A stretch of 64,000 nt of DNA from Thiogranum sp050118435 (lineage in GTDB: Bacteria; Pseudomonadota; Gammaproteobacteria; DSM-19610). Positions 34,734 to 43,737 of the stretch are shown here, piece after piece (position 1 is the stretch's first letter; each line of letters opens with the position of its first letter). Below the pieces are notes generated by a model. It did no database searches. It was not told where the DNA came from and saw only the letters and a program-made list of their open reading frames with translations. A program made the position numbers and the translations under genes. The stretch spans positions 62,001 to 126,000 of the forward strand of contig JASFKW010000001.1 in the NCBI GenBank assembly GCA_050118435.1. The letters are read 5' to 3'.

Positions 34734-35189
34734 TACTCATAAATCGCCCCCGGCGGCAAAAAATTTAGCGCTACATCGCAGAATCGGCGCGAACCACGTC
34801 ACGTTGACGGGCCTTTTTGACCCTGGCCGGCCTTGGAAGAGCCGCAGTGGGAGGGTGTTCACTATTGCAACTGACGCTCCAGCGCAACGGTGCGATAACC
34901 CCGGGCGGTCGCGCGTTTCGGAACGCTTCACCTGAGAATGTCCCCTCTCCAGCGGCTTCAGGCACGGCCGGAAAGCCTTACCGCTTTTCGGCGCAAAGGA
35001 AGGGGTAAACGCCCCTCTGGACAAAATCCAGGGACAGACCCGGGTCGACAGACTGATCAGTGTCTGAATACGCTGACGACGTCGGATTCAGTGTCCGGTG
35101 TCGGAGGCACACCGAATCGGGCATTGACTGCATAAAGACGTCTGCCGAATCCGGCCACCGAGGAGGCAATATCGAGGGCGACAGCGGTT
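34734..35189. other. Intergenic stretch with no recognised gene
   Basis: About 450 bases between the cyclase start and the readable part of the amidohydrolase pseudogene. Open frames on both strands have no binding sites and no protein-like sequence. The cyclase promoter should lie near its left end. The right part probably contains the unrecognisable remainder of the decayed amidohydrolase. Confidence 0.4.
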
Positions 35190-35602
35190 ATTGTGAAGGT
35201 AACGGCGGGAAAGCGGCGCGCTGCGCGCGCAATATCCACCGGATGGGAGTACTTGTATTCAAGCCCGCCGAGAGAGATACCCCGGTGCGCACAGATCACG
35301 TTGATGGCCAGGTTCCGCGCGCTCTCAATGAACGGAATGCCCCACTTTTCCCCGTCCATTCAGTAGCCGGTCCCGTCGGGTCCCCACTGCGGGTAGGCCT
35401 TCCACACCGCAACATTGAATTCGCGCGCCTGCACCTCCATGAAGGCCAGGGCCCCGGGTTCGTTGGGCAACACGCCGCTTTGGATCAGCGCTCGCTGCCG
35501 GCCACCCGGGGCGTCCACGATGGCGCGCGCCTCGGCCGCGCACTCGATAGGGGTTGGATCACTGCCCCGGGCGCCCCACAGCGCCTCTTCCGCGGACGCC
35601 AT
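35190..35602 (-). pseudogene. Decayed amidohydrolase gene with in-frame stop
   Basis: Two adjacent open frames in the same phase together read as the middle of an amidohydrolase_2-type TIM-barrel protein. The first, 35602-35363, contains FNVAVWKAYPQWGPDGTGY. It ends at TGA 35362-35360, and the second resumes at once with MDGEKWGIPFIESARN, then VICAHRGISLGGLEYKYSHP and ARRFPAVTF. In intact relatives a Trp would be expected near the stop, so a TGG to TGA change is likely. The N-terminal half is missing and the sequence loses sense after about 35190. It lies 43 bases behind fbaB on the same strand. Confidence 0.7.
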
Positions 35603-35645
35603 ACCCGGTCAATCGAAAGTACATCCTGAGCAGTTCGCGCCCCAT

Positions 35646-36695
35646 TCAGGCGATCGTTATCTCCGGCGACAGATAGACGTCCTGGATGGCATTGAGCAGA
35701 TTCACACCCTCGTCCATCGGTCGCTGGAATGCCTTGCGACCCGAGATCAGGCCCATTCCGCCGGCACGCTTATTGATCACCGCTGTACGCACCGCCTGGT
35801 GCAGGTCGTCCTTGCCCGAGGGCCCTCCCGAGTTGATCATTCCAACACGGCCCATGTAACAGTTGGCCACCTGATAGCGCACCAGATCGACCGGGTGATC
35901 ACTGGTGAGCTCTTCGTAGACCTTGGGATGGGTCTTGCCGAACTGAAGGGCGTTGTAACCGCCGTTGGTCTCCGCCTGTTTCTGCTTGACGATATCGGCC
36001 TCGATCGTTACGGCCAGATGATTGGCCTGACCTGTCAGGTCGGCCGCCAGGTGATAGTCAGTCCCTTCCTTCGTGAAGGCCGAATTGCGCAGATACGCCC
36101 ACAGAAAGGTCGCCATGCCAAGCTCGTGCGCATGGGCAAAGGCCTCGCTCACTTCCAGAATCTGACGTCGCGATTGCTCCGAGCCGTAAAACACGGTCGC
36201 CCCCACGGCGACCGCGCCCAGCTCAAAGGCCTGATCCACGCTGGCGAACGGCGATTGATCAAAGCGGTTCGGATAGCTCAGCAATTCGTTGTGATTGAGC
36301 TTAAGCAGGAACGGAATCTTGTGGGCATATTTCCGGCCCACCGACCCGAGCACGCCGAGCGTGGAGGCGACCGCGTTGCACCCGCCCTCGATAGCCAGCT
36401 TGACGATATTCTGCGGATCGAAATACAGTGGATTGGGCGCGAAGGACGCACCGGCCGAGTGCTCAACCCCTTGATCCACCGGCAGGATCGACATATAGCC
36501 ACTTCCCCCCAGGCGGCCGTGATCAAACAACGCCTGCAGATTGCGCAACACCCGCGGACCCCGATCGCTGGCCACCACCACTCTGTCGACAAAATCCGGA
36601 CCCGGTGCGTGCAGCATCTCCTTGGGGATGCCCCGGCACTCGTGACCCAGTATGAAGTCCGCCTCTTCTCCTAACATCGCCTCAACATCGATCAT
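35646..36695 (-). CDS. fbaB: Class I fructose-bisphosphate aldolase (FbaB/DhnA type)
   Basis: A 349-residue glycolytic or gluconeogenic aldolase that splits fructose 1,6-bisphosphate using a Schiff-base Lys. Length and sequence match the archaeal-type FbaB family: SILPVDQGVEHSAG near residue 80, the PFLLKLNHNELL segment, the YGSEQSRRQIL motif, and the phosphate-binding region near NSGGPSGKDDL and GLISGRKAFQRP. No metal-binding His set of class II enzymes is present. It supplies hexose phosphates needed for sucrose and trehalose synthesis, though it is not in an operon with them. A hairpin lies in its leader. Confidence 0.9.
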   Translation of the reverse strand: MIDVEAMLGEEADFILGHECRGIPKEMLHAPGPDFVDRVVVASDRGPRVLRNLQALFDHGRLGGSGYMSILPVDQGVEHSAGASFAPNPLYFDPQNIVKLAIEGGCNAVASTLGVLGSVGRKYAHKIPFLLKLNHNELLSYPNRFDQSPFASVDQAFELGAVAVGATVFYGSEQSRRQILEVSEAFAHAHELGMATFLWAYLRNSAFTKEGTDYHLAADLTGQANHLAVTIEADIVKQKQAETNGGYNALQFGKTHPKVYEELTSDHPVDLVRYQVANCYMGRVGMINSGGPSGKDDLHQAVRTAVINKRAGGMGLISGRKAFQRPMDEGVNLLNAIQDVYLSPEITIA

Positions 36696-36742
36696 GGTCA
36701 GCCCTCGCTGGAAAAATCCTGGAATGTTTCCATTCGAAAACT

Positions 36743-36761
36743 AGCCGGCATTCCGCCGGCT
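36743..36761 (-). promoter_or_regulatory. Hairpin in the fbaB leader
   Basis: A seven-base perfect stem (AGCCGGC/GCCGGCT) with a five-base loop, followed on the minus strand by TAGTTTTCG. It lies about 50 bases ahead of the fbaB start. It could be a weak attenuator or only a leader structure. The T tract is short. Confidence 0.3.
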
Positions 36762-36817
36762 GTAAAGCGCTGCCCCGTCGGGATCGGTCATGCGCCGTGC
36801 CCTGAGTTCGGGTATCA

Positions 36818-38671
36818 TTGGCCCAAAGCTACAGCCTTACCAGCCCCGCGATACCAAGACCCCGAACTGTGCTGCTGAAATTTCTGCCGCTCATCACCAC
36901 GACCCTGTTCTATGCAGTGTATTACCTGATCAGCGGGCTGCAGTTCGATGTCTACATCAAGCCTGCGGCGGTGCCGTTCGATTGGCTGTTGCAGCTGCTC
37001 CTCGCGTACGTCCTTTTTGCTTTATCGCGGCGGATCTTTGTCTTCGTGCTGTTGCAGGCGCTGCTGATGGGTGTGCTCTACGTCGGCAATGCGGTGAAAA
37101 TTTCCTTCTTCGGTGGCCCGATCCTGCCCGATGACGTGTATGCCTTGCGTTCGCTGCTGCTGGTCCTCGAAGGCTGGCATTTCATGGCGGCAGCCGCGCC
37201 ACTGGCGGCAATCATTGCCCTGCTGCTGTTCAATTTCACCCTGAGGCACTGGAGCGCCTACCTGGCGAGCGTGCTGACAATCCTGCTCGGCATGACCCTC
37301 GTGTACAAACCCGGCGCCATTCTCGAGCCGCTCGACCGGCACTTCGGCAATTCGGTGTGGGACCAGCGCTCCAATTACATTTATCGCGGCGCCACGCTCT
37401 ACAGCCTGCAGGAAAGCGCCCGCTATTTCGCCGATGCGGCGATGCCGCCGGACCGTGATCCGGCGCTAGCCGCTGCCAGGGACCTGCTGGACAACGCCAC
37501 CGAGGACAGCGTTGCTCAGGACGACTTCACGCCGCGCAACCTGCACATCCTGCTGCTCGAATCCTTCTGGGATCCGACGCTGCTGAAAACGGCCGGCTAC
37601 AGCCGGGATCCCCTCGCACCCGCTTTCCGAAGCCTCTGGGAACGCGCGGGGTCGTCGCACCTTATGAGCCCGGTATTCGGCGGTTATACCGCCAACGCCG
37701 AGTTTGAGGTCCTCTGCGGCTTTCCGGTGGTCGAAGACAATGTAAAATTCGAGCGCCAGCTGCTCAACGACGTGCCCTGTCTGCCGCACCTGCTGGCCGA
37801 GCGGGGTTATCGCACCCTGGCGTCGCACCCCAATGTCCCGGTGTTCTGGAATCGCATCAATGCCTATCGGCGCCTGGGTTTTCAGAACTACTGGTCCAAG
37901 CAGGATTTCCTGCTCGACGATATGAACCGGGAGTTTCTCTCGGACGCCTCTCTGTACCGGCAGGTTCTGGCGAAAATCGCGGGTTTGATCGACGGCGGGC
38001 AACCCGTGCTCAATTACATTGTCACTTATTTTGGACACTGGAATTATCCGCTGAACGAGTCCCGTCCAAACAGGATAAATGCGTCTTCCAGGGTCAGGGA
38101 AGTGAGCAGCTACGCCGACATGATGTACTACAAATCACGCGAGCTCATGGCTTTCGTCGAGCAGCTTCAGGCGCGCGACCCTGACGGTGTTATCCTGCTG
38201 TTCGGCGATCACCTACCCTTCCTGGGTGAGAATTTCGCGGGCTATGTAGACTCCGGCGTGCTCGCATCGAAACGCAGCAAATTCAGTGCCGAAATGTACA
38301 AGCTGTTCGTCAGTGTGCCCTTCGTCATTATCGATGGGTCGCGCGGTCCGGTGGATACCGGCGACATTTCCATGTATGAGATACCGGCGCTTCTGCTTGA
38401 GCTGCTGCATCTCAACGGGCCGACGATCATGGATTACACGCGGGCACCTGACGGTATGCGGGTCCGCCCCCTGCCCGGCCTGCACATCAACCTGCTCAGC
38501 GATGGCAGCACCGAGGTCTGTAAGGAGCCGCCCTATTCGCTAACCTGCCGGGTGTCCACCGAATGGCTGCAGGATGTGCTGACAGTCAATGACGATCTGT
38601 TCATCGGTCAGCAGTTCACCAGGCAGCCGCACGGTTACGGCGACACAGCGGTTATCGCTGAGCAACCCTGA
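36818..38671 (+). CDS. LtaS/MdoB-like membrane sulfatase-fold transferase
   Basis: A 617-residue inner-membrane protein with about five N-terminal helices (residues 20-175) and a periplasmic alkaline-phosphatase-fold domain (about 235-570). The catalytic Thr region reads FGGYTANAEFEVLCG. Other metal-site pieces are LLLESFWDP, the FGHWNYPL segment and FGDHLPFLGEN. The family transfers phosphoglycerol or similar groups from lipid donors; in Gram-negative bacteria such enzymes decorate periplasmic glucans or lipopolysaccharide. The start is a TTG at 36818; a GTG at 36869 is possible and neither has a strong site. The last 50 residues are a Cys-containing tail. Donor and acceptor are unknown. Confidence 0.82.
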   Translation: MAQSYSLTSPAIPRPRTVLLKFLPLITTTLFYAVYYLISGLQFDVYIKPAAVPFDWLLQLLLAYVLFALSRRIFVFVLLQALLMGVLYVGNAVKISFFGGPILPDDVYALRSLLLVLEGWHFMAAAAPLAAIIALLLFNFTLRHWSAYLASVLTILLGMTLVYKPGAILEPLDRHFGNSVWDQRSNYIYRGATLYSLQESARYFADAAMPPDRDPALAAARDLLDNATEDSVAQDDFTPRNLHILLLESFWDPTLLKTAGYSRDPLAPAFRSLWERAGSSHLMSPVFGGYTANAEFEVLCGFPVVEDNVKFERQLLNDVPCLPHLLAERGYRTLASHPNVPVFWNRINAYRRLGFQNYWSKQDFLLDDMNREFLSDASLYRQVLAKIAGLIDGGQPVLNYIVTYFGHWNYPLNESRPNRINASSRVREVSSYADMMYYKSRELMAFVEQLQARDPDGVILLFGDHLPFLGENFAGYVDSGVLASKRSKFSAEMYKLFVSVPFVIIDGSRGPVDTGDISMYEIPALLLELLHLNGPTIMDYTRAPDGMRVRPLPGLHINLLSDGSTEVCKEPPYSLTCRVSTEWLQDVLTVNDDLFIGQQFTRQPHGYGDTAVIAEQP

Positions 38672-38976
38672 TGAAGCCCGTAGAATGCTGATCAATCTGG
38701 AAGCCCACCGACTCGGACTTCCGAGACGGCCCGCGGTCGCCTCGGCGATCCGGCAAGGGCACAAGGGCCGGCTTGTGCACGCCCGGTGAACGACCGCATC
38801 GGGCGTCATCTGCCAGGCCCGTGCAGTTGCCGAAGCCGGGGGCTGGCTTGGACTTCGCCGCGAAGCTGTGGGAGTATGGCAGGCGGGTCGGCCAGGGTGC
38901 ACGTACGAGCGTCGCCGTGCTGCTCCGGTCATCAGCCTCACGGGACGTCCCTGCGCCCGCAGCCGGGAGCTTTGCG
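38672..38976. other. Short gap with no recognised gene
   Basis: About 305 GC-rich bases between the LtaS-like gene and the next small membrane protein. Frames here remain open by composition but lack start signals. The frame of the next gene extends back through it, but its first 68 codons are not protein-like. No terminator hairpin was found. Confidence 0.4.
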
Positions 38977-39402
38977 ATGATTACTTACTTATACTGGATG
39001 CTGGTTTTCGGCCTGGTTATTGCCGTCATGGCAGTGCTCGGCGCAAAGCTGGAGAATATGAAAGCCGCGCTGGTGAGCGCTGCGGTCGTGCTGTTCATAG
39101 GCTGGGCGGTTTACTTTTTCTATCTCCAGCAGATCTTCGTGAAACGCTGGGGTGGCGTCATGAGTATCAGCGTACCCGACGGGCAGTACCATATCGCGAC
39201 CACCTGGAAGGAAGACAACCTGTGGGTCGAGAACTACGACCCCGAAACAGACAAGTGCATCTTCAGCGAGTATTCAAAAGGAAACCTGCTCCAAGGCCGA
39301 GTCACAATCAAAAACTGCAGGCCCCTGGCGCTCAATGACAGAAGCGCAGGGCAGTCCCGAAACGTCGAGGCCTCGCCGCACCAAAGCGGCGAGGCACCGT
39401 AG
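38977..39402 (+). CDS. Hypothetical two-helix membrane protein
   Basis: A 141-residue protein starting MITYLYWMLVFGLVIAV. CGGGAG just upstream decides the start; the open frame itself begins earlier. Helices lie at about residues 3-23 and 31-52 (ALVSAAVVLFIGWAVYFF). A soluble domain of about 85 residues follows (SISVPDGQYHIATTW, then YDPETDKCIFSEYS and TIKNCRPLAL) with two Cys residues that may pair, so it is probably periplasmic. No family is recognised. It points toward the decayed HbpS-like gene, with only nine bases between the stop codons. Confidence 0.6.
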   Translation: MITYLYWMLVFGLVIAVMAVLGAKLENMKAALVSAAVVLFIGWAVYFFYLQQIFVKRWGGVMSISVPDGQYHIATTWKEDNLWVENYDPETDKCIFSEYSKGNLLQGRVTIKNCRPLALNDRSAGQSRNVEASPHQSGEAP

Positions 39403-39411
39403 TCGGCCCCT

Positions 39412-39675
39412 TTAATCTGCGAACTCCAGCTCCACCTGGACGGCTTTGACGCCGGCGCGCGCGCAGGCCTCATCGAGGTCACCACCCGGCGCGCCACTGA
39501 CACCGACCGCACCGACCAGGGATCCGGCCACCTGCACGGGGACGCCGCCGGCCAGCACCATGACACCGTCGAGCAGGTTCGGGGCATCAATCATGTCGGG
39601 GCGGTTCTTACGCAGTTCGGCGGACGTTGAATTCGCCATGGCGACGGCGTTCGCCTTGCCGAGTGTTCGCTGCCG
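39412..39675 (-). pseudogene. Truncated GlcG/HbpS-like (DUF336) gene
   Basis: The frame holds only the C-terminal half of a GlcG/HbpS-type protein: LGKANAVAMANSTSAEL, then VMVLAGGVPVQVAG and GSLVGAVGVSGAPGGDLDEACA, ending in EFAD. An in-frame TAG at 39678-39676 cuts it off upstream and nothing recognisable precedes it, so the N-terminal half with any signal peptide is lost. An ATG at 39639 could start a 75-residue remnant. An intact paralogue lies about 470 bases away on the other strand. Confidence 0.65.
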
Positions 39676-40146
39676 CTAATCAGCCGCAACCGAGCCAGCC
39701 AGGCCCTCTAGCCGAAATATAATGCGCCCAAAATTGCGAAGAGCGATCCGTTTCGCACCTTCGCACTGTTGGCCAGTGCTGGGACCCTTATCGGCAATAC
39801 GTACACCTCCTGATTTGATCCAAAAGATGACTTCAACGTAAGTCGCTGATTCGTTAGCCTACAGAAGCCGGGCCGGGAGATTTAGCGTAACTAACAGTTC
39901 TGAGTCGTGGCTGACTCCGATGCCTGGCAGATCAACTAGACTGAAACAAGCAATGGAGCTATTTGCAGCGAAGCCCAGCAGGTCGCGCGATCAGTTTAGG
40001 CAAGTGCTCCGCGTTTATTTGGGCTCGGCATGCGGCAGTGACTGAGAGATGCGTCTGGGGTCTCGCCTACGAGTGAATAACGCCGGGTGCGTGCCGGGTA
40101 ATACGACTTCAAGTAAGCCTGCACTTCTCGCACAAGGAGAATGACG
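39676..40146. other. AT-richer intergenic stretch
   Basis: About 470 bases without a recognised gene and visibly less GC-rich than the rest of the window (for example around 39715-39735 and 39820-39905). It separates the truncated HbpS-like copy from the intact one. Its composition matches that of the intact gene, which suggests both arrived together. No transposon ends or long repeats were seen. Confidence 0.4.
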
Positions 40147-40650
40147 ATGAACAACCTCTACAAAGTCCTGGTATGTGTCTTCTTTACATCTATCGCACTT
40201 CCTTCGACAGCTGCCGACGACCCACTTTGGACGATGAAAGCACTGAAACCTGAGGTCGCCCTTGAGGTAGCACAAGCTACAATGGAAGCCTGTCGCGAGA
40301 AGAATTACCAGGTCACGGTGGCCATAGTCGATCGTTCTGGCATTGTTCAAGTCATCCTTCGTGATCAACTGGCGGGACCACATACAGTGGACACAGCACG
40401 CCGTAAGGCATGGACGGCTGCCAGCTTCAATGGCGACACGCGCTCCATCGCCAAAGCAACTAAGCCCGGAAGCGGACACTCAGGTATCCGATTCGTCACC
40501 GATGTGCTGATGATAGCCGGCGGTGTACCGCTCTACGCTGAAGGGACAATTGTCGGTGCTGTTGGAGTCTCGGGGGCTCCTCTAGCCGATGAGGACCACC
40601 AGTGCGCGGAAAAAGGTGCAGAAGCTTTGGAGGAGAAGATGCTGTTCTGA
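40147..40650 (+). CDS. Secreted GlcG/HbpS-like heme-binding family protein
   Basis: A 167-residue DUF336 protein. AAGGAG ends seven bases before ATG 40147, so that start is chosen over the ATG two codons earlier. A Sec signal peptide (MNNLYKVLVCVFFTSIALP) ends near STAADD. The core is typical: ALEVAQATMEACREK, VTVAIVDRSG, ARRKAWTAASF, then MIAGGVPLYAEGTIVGAVGVSG. Relatives bind heme or degraded heme, or accompany glycolate oxidase genes; no such partner is nearby. Codon use is more AT-rich than in the neighbours, suggesting transfer. About 280 bases of gap follow before the sensor kinase. Confidence 0.8.
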   Translation: MNNLYKVLVCVFFTSIALPSTAADDPLWTMKALKPEVALEVAQATMEACREKNYQVTVAIVDRSGIVQVILRDQLAGPHTVDTARRKAWTAASFNGDTRSIAKATKPGSGHSGIRFVTDVLMIAGGVPLYAEGTIVGAVGVSGAPLADEDHQCAEKGAEALEEKMLF

Positions 40651-40934
40651 TTGCGGCCTCCTAGGGCCTGTTAACACTTACCGGATCGCGCACGAAACCA
40701 GCGTGTGTGCCACCGACAGCCGTCCCCTCGGTTGCACGCAGCGGCGGTCCCGTGACCTTTGTCGGCGTTCCAAAAACCCGGAGGCCCGCCTGTCTCATCA
40801 GGGTTACCCCGGGCTCAACAATAGGGGATTCGACAGGGGCAACCTCCAGGGGATCGGCTATCATTTAGAGACTCTAGTACTCTTGCGAACTCTGCCACCG
40901 CCAGGCGACATCCAGGAATCGCGGCTGAAACCGT

Positions 40935-42716
40935 ATGAACGATAATCGCGAGCCGGAGGCACTGGCGCCGGAGACGGCGCACGGTCGCAACCGCGACATC
41001 AACGAGGCACTGCGCTACCTCGCCGATTTTGCGGGCCTGATCACCGGGCTTACCGGGCGGTTCGTCAATCTGGGGCCCGACATGCTGGACGATGAGATCA
41101 CCCACGCCCTTCGAGAGATCGGTGAGTTCGAGGCCGTGGACCGCAGCTACGTATTCCAGTTCTCCGACGACGGCTCCCGCGTTTCCTATACCCACGAATG
41201 GTGTGCGCCGGGAATCGCACCGGCCATTGACAACATCCAGGACACGCCTGTAGAGGTATTCGACTGGGCACTGTCGCGTGTCAAGCGGGGCGAAGTGCTC
41301 TACATCGAGCGCGTCGAAGATCTGCCTGCGGATGCCTTCACTGTCAAGGCGGAGCTACAGCGGCAGGGTGTCGAATCGCTGGTCAATGTGCCTCTGAGCT
41401 GTGCCGGGAGAGTGCTGGGCTTCGTCGGCTTTGACTCGGTACACCGCGCCGCGACCTGGACAGACGAGCACATCAAGCTGCTCAAGGTCGTCGGCGAGAT
41501 CATCGCCGGTGCCATCGAGCGCAATCGGGCTACGGAGACTCTGCGCCGCCAGGTGGAAATGGAGACGCTGGTGGCGCACATTTCCACACGATTCATCAAT
41601 GTGCCGGTGACTTCCCTCGACCAGGAGATAGACCGCGCCATCGCCGAAATCGGCAGCTTCACCGGCGTCGACCGCAGCTACGTTTTCCAGTTCGAGGAAG
41701 GCGGCCGCCGCATGAGCAATACCCACGAGTGGTGTGCCGACGGCATCGAGCCGCACATCGACCGCCTTCAGGGCTGGTCCGTGGATCCGTTCGGCTATTC
41801 CATGGCGCTCATGCGCCAGGGCCGGGTCTTTTATGTCCAGGACGTGGACCGGCTGCCCGCGGAAGCCGGCGCCGAGAAGACGGAGTTCGAGGCCGAAGAC
41901 ATCCGGACGCTGATCAATGTTCCCATCCTGCTGCGCGGTGAAATGATCGGTTTTCTCGGTTTCGACGCGGTGCGTACGCGCAAGGTCTGGACGGAGGATG
42001 ATGTCCGCCTGCTCAAGCTGGTCGGTACAGTCCTGGCCAACGCGCTCGATCGAGCCTCGGCCGAAAGCAAGCTGCAGGCGTCGGTCAGGGAAAAAGAAGT
42101 GCTCATCCGGGAAGTCCACCACCGGGTCAAGAACAACATGCAGATCGTCGCCAGTCTGCTTTATCTCCAGGCACGCGCGAGCGGTGGCAGAATGGATTCC
42201 GCGGCCCTGGAAGCCTTCAACAAGAGTCAGAATCGCATCAAGGCAATGGCTGCGATCCATGACCGGTTGTATCGCGCCCGGGATCTGTCGAGCATCGATT
42301 TCGGCGAGTATCTGCGGGCCCTGGTACCGGATTTGCTCAAGTCCTACGGGGCCGGCGACCGGGTAAAGGCGCGGGTCGAGGCCGCGCCGCTATACCTGAC
42401 CATAGACCAGGCTATCCCCTGCGGACTGATTGTGAACGAGCTCCTGACCAATTGCCTCAAGCACGGATTTGCCGATGGGCGTTCGGGCACCATCGATATC
42501 CGACTGCAGACCCTGCCCGACGGCCGGCGCGAGCTGTCCGTCGTCGACGACGGGGTCGGTTTCAAAGAGCAGCAGCGATCCGAGAAAGCCGGATCCATGG
42601 GCCTGACGCTGGTGCGGGATTTCGCGGATCAGCTCGACGGCGAGGTTTCGATCGAGGACAAAGGCGGAACCCGGGTGCACGTCTCTTTCAGGAAGCCGCC
42701 TTCGTCAGACCGGTAG
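40935..42716 (+). CDS. Double-GAF HisKA_2-type sensor histidine kinase
   Basis: A 593-residue soluble kinase. Two GAF domains (about residues 35-195 and 205-375) are evident repeats of each other: both contain DRSYVFQF, a HEWC motif, INVP/VNVP and GFxGFD. The kinase core is of the HisKA_2/HWE-like kind, with phospho-acceptor His in REVHHRVKNNMQIVASLL (about residue 395). The ATPase domain has NELLTNCLKHGF and DDGVGF with GLTLV. No membrane segment is visible, so the signal is probably a cytoplasmic small molecule or light/redox cofactor bound by a GAF domain. No response regulator is adjacent. It is convergent with the stator-like operon. Confidence 0.88.
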   Translation: MNDNREPEALAPETAHGRNRDINEALRYLADFAGLITGLTGRFVNLGPDMLDDEITHALREIGEFEAVDRSYVFQFSDDGSRVSYTHEWCAPGIAPAIDNIQDTPVEVFDWALSRVKRGEVLYIERVEDLPADAFTVKAELQRQGVESLVNVPLSCAGRVLGFVGFDSVHRAATWTDEHIKLLKVVGEIIAGAIERNRATETLRRQVEMETLVAHISTRFINVPVTSLDQEIDRAIAEIGSFTGVDRSYVFQFEEGGRRMSNTHEWCADGIEPHIDRLQGWSVDPFGYSMALMRQGRVFYVQDVDRLPAEAGAEKTEFEAEDIRTLINVPILLRGEMIGFLGFDAVRTRKVWTEDDVRLLKLVGTVLANALDRASAESKLQASVREKEVLIREVHHRVKNNMQIVASLLYLQARASGGRMDSAALEAFNKSQNRIKAMAAIHDRLYRARDLSSIDFGEYLRALVPDLLKSYGAGDRVKARVEAAPLYLTIDQAIPCGLIVNELLTNCLKHGFADGRSGTIDIRLQTLPDGRRELSVVDDGVGFKEQQRSEKAGSMGLTLVRDFADQLDGEVSIEDKGGTRVHVSFRKPPSSDR

Positions 42717-42732
42717 CGGTGACGGCAGCCGT

Positions 42733-43737
42733 TCACTCACGCAGGCTGTTCAGGCCCACGAAGCTGCCGTCGTTCTCCTCGGCCAGCTTGCGCATGAGGG
42801 CCGAGAACCGCACGGCGTTGACGGACATGCCGCCGCCGGAAAACAGCACAGGAAAACCGACGGCGTGGATGCGCACACGCCGCCGGCCGGACTCGTCGGC
42901 CCGGTTGAGCCGCGCCACACTGTCTATGACGCTCTGGATCGAGCCGCGCGAGAAGTCGTCACCAAAGACATACAGGCTGATGCGCTTGTCGCTGGCGTAG
43001 AACCGCCCGATAGCCGCTTCGATGCCTTCCACGGGGCTGGAATTGGAAAACGGCGTCCAGCCGGCCAGGCGGGCGTTGATGGCCCTGCGGCGCGCCGGCG
43101 TGTCGGGGATCCAGCGCCCCGCGTACTGGGAAAACATGTAGTCCCCCATGTCGTTCATCACCTGGATGCCCTTCACCTGCGGATAAATCTCCAACACTTC
43201 GCTGACCTTCTGCAGCACCAGGGGCCAGGCGTTCTGCTGCATTGAGCCCGAGGTGTCGATGATGAACAGGATGTACTCGCTGTCGACCGGAACGCCGCCG
43301 ATGGCTGCGTCGGCGGTGCGCCGGAAGTCGGCCCCCAGCAGGCGCCGCATCTCCTGGGAAAGCACCTGCTTCGCCGTCGCCAGTCGGCTTTCGATGAGCG
43401 CCTGGGCATCGCGCTCGCGGCGTGCCGCACGGTGCTCGGCCTGCAGCGCCGTCAGCTCAGCCTCCAGGCGGGCGAGCCGCTCGCGGCGCTCGGCGAGCTG
43501 CCGCCCTGCTGTTCTCAACTCGCCATCGAGCACCTCGGCCTCCCCGCGCACCTGCTGCAGGCCGGTCTGCAGGCGCTGGACCAGCCCGCTGAGGTCCACG
43601 CCGAGCTTTTCCATGACCCGCGGCTCGGACACCTTGACGATCACCAGCAGCAGTATGATGGCACCGAAGCCGCAGGAGACCACGTCCAGGAAGGACAGAT
43701 TGAAAATGTCGACGGCGCGGCGGGTGCGTCGCGTCAC
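42733..43737 (-). CDS. VWA protein with ExbD/MotB-like N-terminal helix (second copy)
   Basis: A 334-residue membrane-anchored protein and the last gene of the stator-like operon. A short basic N-terminus leads into one helix with an acidic residue at its start (FLDVVSCGFGAIILLLVIV, about residues 15-36). A coiled coil follows (about 50-118; EAELTALQAEHRAARRERDA). The VWA domain (about 150-330) has the MIDAS motif DTSGS in LFIIDTSGSMQQ and a later FGDDFS. The start is GTG 43737, overlapping the previous gene's stop (GTGA). Topology is cytoplasmic N-terminus, periplasmic VWA. The helix resembles the proton-carrying helix of MotB/ExbD/TolR, which is inference from pattern. Confidence 0.82.
   Translation of the reverse strand: MTRRTRRAVDIFNLSFLDVVSCGFGAIILLLVIVKVSEPRVMEKLGVDLSGLVQRLQTGLQQVRGEAEVLDGELRTAGRQLAERRERLARLEAELTALQAEHRAARRERDAQALIESRLATAKQVLSQEMRRLLGADFRRTADAAIGGVPVDSEYILFIIDTSGSMQQNAWPLVLQKVSEVLEIYPQVKGIQVMNDMGDYMFSQYAGRWIPDTPARRRAINARLAGWTPFSNSSPVEGIEAAIGRFYASDKRISLYVFGDDFSRGSIQSVIDSVARLNRADESGRRRVRIHAVGFPVLFSGGGMSVNAVRFSALMRKLAEENDGSFVGLNSLRE

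Noticed and set aside
35360..35362. In-frame TGA in the amidohydrolase remnant read as selenocysteine
   Set aside because: The N-terminal half is missing and the C-terminal half decays; there is no selenoprotein-like context, so simple decay explains it better.
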